The notes beneath the pieces are model-generated. The model searched no databases. It saw nothing but the letters and a program-made list of their open reading frames with translations, and was not told the origin of the DNA. A stretch of 7,940 nucleotides of DNA from Solirubrobacterales bacterium (GTDB lineage: Bacteria > Actinomycetota > Thermoleophilia > Solirubrobacterales > Solirubrobacteraceae): contig JACDAP010000548.1 of NCBI GenBank assembly GCA_013695395.1, positions 1 to 7,940 of the forward strand, given 5' to 3'. Of the stretch, positions 6,213-7,940 are shown piece after piece. The translations under genes were made by a program, and so were the position numbers. Positions within the stretch are counted from its first letter, which is position 1. Each line of letters starts with the position of its first letter.

Positions 6213-6239
6213 CGAGGGGCGGCCATGGGCCGCCCCTCG
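6213..6239. terminator. Bidirectional terminator hairpin
   Basis: CGAGGGGCGGCC (6213-6224) and GGCCGCCCCTCG (6228-6239) form a perfect 12-bp GC-rich stem with the 3-base loop ATG. It lies 21 bases after the secreted-protein stop and 5 bases from the sirtuin stop at 6245-6247, so it can serve both convergent genes. Neither side has a T tract, which is common in high-GC actinobacteria. Confidence 0.8.
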
Positions 6240-6244
6240 TGCGT

Positions 6245-7009
6245 TCAGGGCTCGGTGCCCAGCCCGTCGAGGGCGACGAGCAGTGCCTCGAGCTCCTCGA
6301 CGACGTCACCGCCGAGCTTGACCGCCGCGCGGCCGTCCCACGGGGTCGGCCCCGCGGTGACGAGCGCGACCATCCCGCCCTGAGCGTGGACGACGCCCGG
6401 CAGCTCGGCCACGGGGTAGACCTCCAGGGATGAACCGACGCAGAGCAGCACGTCGGCCGCGAGGCAGAGCTGGATCGCCCGCTCCAGCGCTGCCTCGTCG
6501 AGCATCTCGCCGAACAGGGTCACCCCGGGCTTGAGCGGATGGCCGTCGTCGCAGCGGGGCACCCCGTCGTCAGCGGCGTCCAGGCGGGCGAGCACCTCGT
6601 CCAGGTCGAACTCCGCTCCGTCCTCGAGACACCGCGAGCGCTCGATGCTCCCGTGCACCTCGATCACGTCCTCGAGCCCCGCCCGGGAGTGCAGGCGGTC
6701 GACGTTCTGCGTGATCACGCCGTGGAGGTGGTCGCGGCGCTGGAGCTCGCAGAGGGCGTCGTGCGCGCCGTTCGGCGCCTTCTCGCGCAGGGAGAGGAAG
6801 CGATCCCCGTAGAAGTGCCAGAAGCGCTGCGGGTCCTCCCTCCAGGCGTCGATGTGGGCGACCTCCATCGGGTTCACGTTCTCCCACAGCCCGGTGCCGG
6901 GCGAGCGGAAGTCGGGGATCCCAGAGGGGACGGAGATCCCCGCCCCGGTGAGGGCGACGACCGAGCGGGCGCCGGCGATGCGGCGGGCGAGCTCGAGGGT
7001 GCCGCTCAC
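6245..7009 (-). CDS. Sirtuin (Sir2 family NAD-dependent protein deacylase) with an incomplete zinc-cysteine set
   Basis: This 254-residue cytoplasmic enzyme removes acyl groups from lysine using NAD+, giving nicotinamide and O-acyl-ADP-ribose. Sir2 signatures appear in order: 'GAGISVPSGIPDFRS' (22-36, NAD binding), 'TQNVDRLH' (100-107), 'HGS' with catalytic His119, 'LKPGVTLFGE' (159-168) and 'GSSLEVYPVAELP' near the end. Length is normal for a compact bacterial sirtuin. The zinc ribbon is odd: only Cys127 and Cys153 remain of the usual CxxC...CxxC; the second Cys of pair one is Asp130, and in pair two the sequence reads Cys-Asp-Asp-Gly-His. The start is the GTG at 7009, inside a GTGA overlap with the stop of the upstream gene, which indicates translational coupling with the acyl-CoA enzyme. 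The acyl preference cannot be read reliably. The gene ends 5 bases from the shared terminator hairpin. Confidence 0.9.
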   Translation of the reverse strand: MSGTLELARRIAGARSVVALTGAGISVPSGIPDFRSPGTGLWENVNPMEVAHIDAWREDPQRFWHFYGDRFLSLREKAPNGAHDALCELQRRDHLHGVITQNVDRLHSRAGLEDVIEVHGSIERSRCLEDGAEFDLDEVLARLDAADDGVPRCDDGHPLKPGVTLFGEMLDEAALERAIQLCLAADVLLCVGSSLEVYPVAELPGVVHAQGGMVALVTAGPTPWDGRAAVKLGGDVVEELEALLVALDGLGTEP

Positions 7010-7940
7010 TTCCCCTGCCACTGCGGGGTGCGCTTGCCGAGGAACGCGGCGATCCCCTCCTTGCCGTCCTCTGAGCCGAAGGCGACCGCGAACCCCGCCT
7101 TCTCGGCGGCGATCCCGTCGTCGAGATCGCCCTGCCCGCTCACCCGCTTGATCTGCTCGACGGCAAGCGGCGCCTGTCCGGCGAGCTTGCGGGCCCAGGC
7201 GAGGGCCGTGTCGAGCAGCTCGTGATCGACTACGACGCGGTTGACCAGGCCGAACTCGAACGCCTCCCTCGCGCCGATGGCGTCGCCGGTGAGGTTCATC
7301 TCGAGCGCCTTGTTCGTCCCGACCAGCCGCGGCAGGCGCTGGGTCCCACCGAAGCCGGGGATGATCCCGAGCTTGATCTCCGGCTGACCGAAGATCGCCG
7401 ACTGGGCGGCGATCCGCACGTCGCAGGCCATCGCGAGCTCGCACCCGCCGCCGAAGGCCAGGCCGTTGACCGCGGCGACCGTGACCATCGGGCTCTGCTC
7501 CATCGCCCGGAGCAGGCCGTGGGCCCGGTCGAGCAGCTCCTTGCCCCCGGCCTCGTCCATCTGCGTGAACGCCTTGATGTCGGCGCCGGCGGAGAACAGC
7601 AGCGGGTTCGAGGAGGCGATCACGAGCGCACGCACGCCTCGCTCAACCGCGGCCGCGTGGACCTTGCCGAGGTCCTCGATGACCGTCGGCGCGATCGAGT
7701 TCATCTGGCCGTTGGCGAGCCAGGCGATGGCCACGCCGTCCTCGCGGGTCTCGAGCTTGACGGTCTCCCCTACCGGGTCGGCGTCGAACTGCGGCCAGGC
7801 GTAGAAGCCCTGCCCGCTCTTCTGCCCGAGGCGACCCTGCGCGACCAGGCGCCGCAGGATCCGCGGCGGCGCGAAGCGCTCCCCGTGCTTCTCCTCGGCG
7901 GCCTCAAGGCGCTCGAGCACCGAGTCGAGGCCCTCCATGT
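7006..7940 (-). CDS. 3-hydroxyacyl-CoA dehydrogenase/enoyl-CoA hydratase fusion, C-terminal part (5' end outside the window)
   Basis: The open frame enters from beyond base 7940 and ends in TGA at 7008-7006. Its first visible ~50 residues ('LERLEAAEEKHG', 'RFAPPRILRRLVAQGRLGQK', 'SGQGFYAW') are the end of a 3-hydroxyacyl-CoA dehydrogenase C-terminal domain, so the ATG at 7938 is internal and not a start. After a short linker follows a complete crotonase domain: 'SAGADIKAF' (oxyanion-hole region), 'VNGLAFGGGCELAMACD' and 'FGQPEIKLGIIPGFGGTQRL', which contain both catalytic glutamates of enoyl-CoA hydratases. The enzyme would hydrate trans-2-enoyl-CoA (for example crotonyl-CoA) and oxidise the 3-hydroxyacyl-CoA with NAD+, in fatty-acid or short-chain acyl-CoA metabolism. 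Order is dehydrogenase then hydratase, the reverse of FadB/FadJ. It overlaps the sirtuin gene by 4 bases. A NAD-binding domain is expected outside the window but not seen. Confidence 0.9.
   Translation of the reverse strand, partial: MEGLDSVLERLEAAEEKHGERFAPPRILRRLVAQGRLGQKSGQGFYAWPQFDADPVGETVKLETREDGVAIAWLANGQMNSIAPTVIEDLGKVHAAAVERGVRALVIASSNPLLFSAGADIKAFTQMDEAGGKELLDRAHGLLRAMEQSPMVTVAAVNGLAFGGGCELAMACDVRIAAQSAIFGQPEIKLGIIPGFGGTQRLPRLVGTNKALEMNLTGDAIGAREAFEFGLVNRVVVDHELLDTALAWARKLAGQAPLAVEQIKRVSGQGDLDDGIAAEKAGFAVAFGSEDGKEGIAAFLGKRTPQWQGK

Noticed and set aside
6245..7444. Longer sirtuin start upstream (near 7444)
   Set aside because: The added residues are out-of-frame translation of the crotonase gene; Sir2 homology begins right after the GTG at 7009.
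7936..7938. ATG at 7938 as the true start of the enoyl-CoA hydratase
   Set aside because: The first 50 residues after it are the end of a 3-hydroxyacyl-CoA dehydrogenase domain, so the gene must extend beyond the window.

Overview
The window is about 70% G+C by eye, densely packed, and written in typical high-GC actinobacterial codon usage. I infer an Actinomycetota genome, probably class Thermoleophilia (Solirubrobacterales or Patulibacter-like). Grounds: codon usage with GTG starts inside 4-base GTGA overlaps; an MltB-like lytic transglycosylase joined to an HPYG/DHIH metallopeptidase-like domain; a secreted protein with an 'LNADRVDG' motif; and a phasin-like coiled-coil protein. The class-level assignment is inference. 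I see no rRNA, tRNA, CRISPR array, insertion sequence or phage gene.

Left part (1-1554). The 3' end of a probable nucleoside phosphorylase gene is followed 13 bases later by a DMT-type membrane transporter, both on plus. A small phasin-like coiled-coil gene on minus converges on the transporter; the two stop codons are 4 bases apart and small GC hairpins cover the junction.

Centre (1555-6239). A divergent intergenic region holds an imperfect palindrome and an 11-base direct repeat. It precedes an 827-residue exported cell-wall protein with three parts: an SLT/MltB-type transglycosylase, an apparently inactive M23 (LytM) fold split by an insertion, and a C-terminal M15/M74-like zinc peptidase domain. 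A gene of unknown function overlaps its stop codon by 4 bases and is probably translationally coupled. Then comes a 150-base leader with several inverted repeats and a strong ribosome binding site, driving a secreted protein of unknown function. A perfect 12-bp hairpin ends that unit.

Right part (6245-7940, minus). A sirtuin-type NAD-dependent deacylase gene overlaps by 4 bases the end of a 3-hydroxyacyl-CoA dehydrogenase/enoyl-CoA hydratase fusion gene that runs off the window. The fusion has the dehydrogenase part first, the reverse of FadB/FadJ.

The genes fall into two themes: envelope remodelling in the centre, and acyl-CoA/NAD metabolism on the right, with the phasin-like gene possibly linked to storage-lipid metabolism. 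The points most worth checking are the composite architecture of the wall enzyme, its coupled unknown partner, the structured leader at 5088-5237, the sirtuin with only half of the usual zinc cysteines, and the sirtuin/beta-oxidation coupling.
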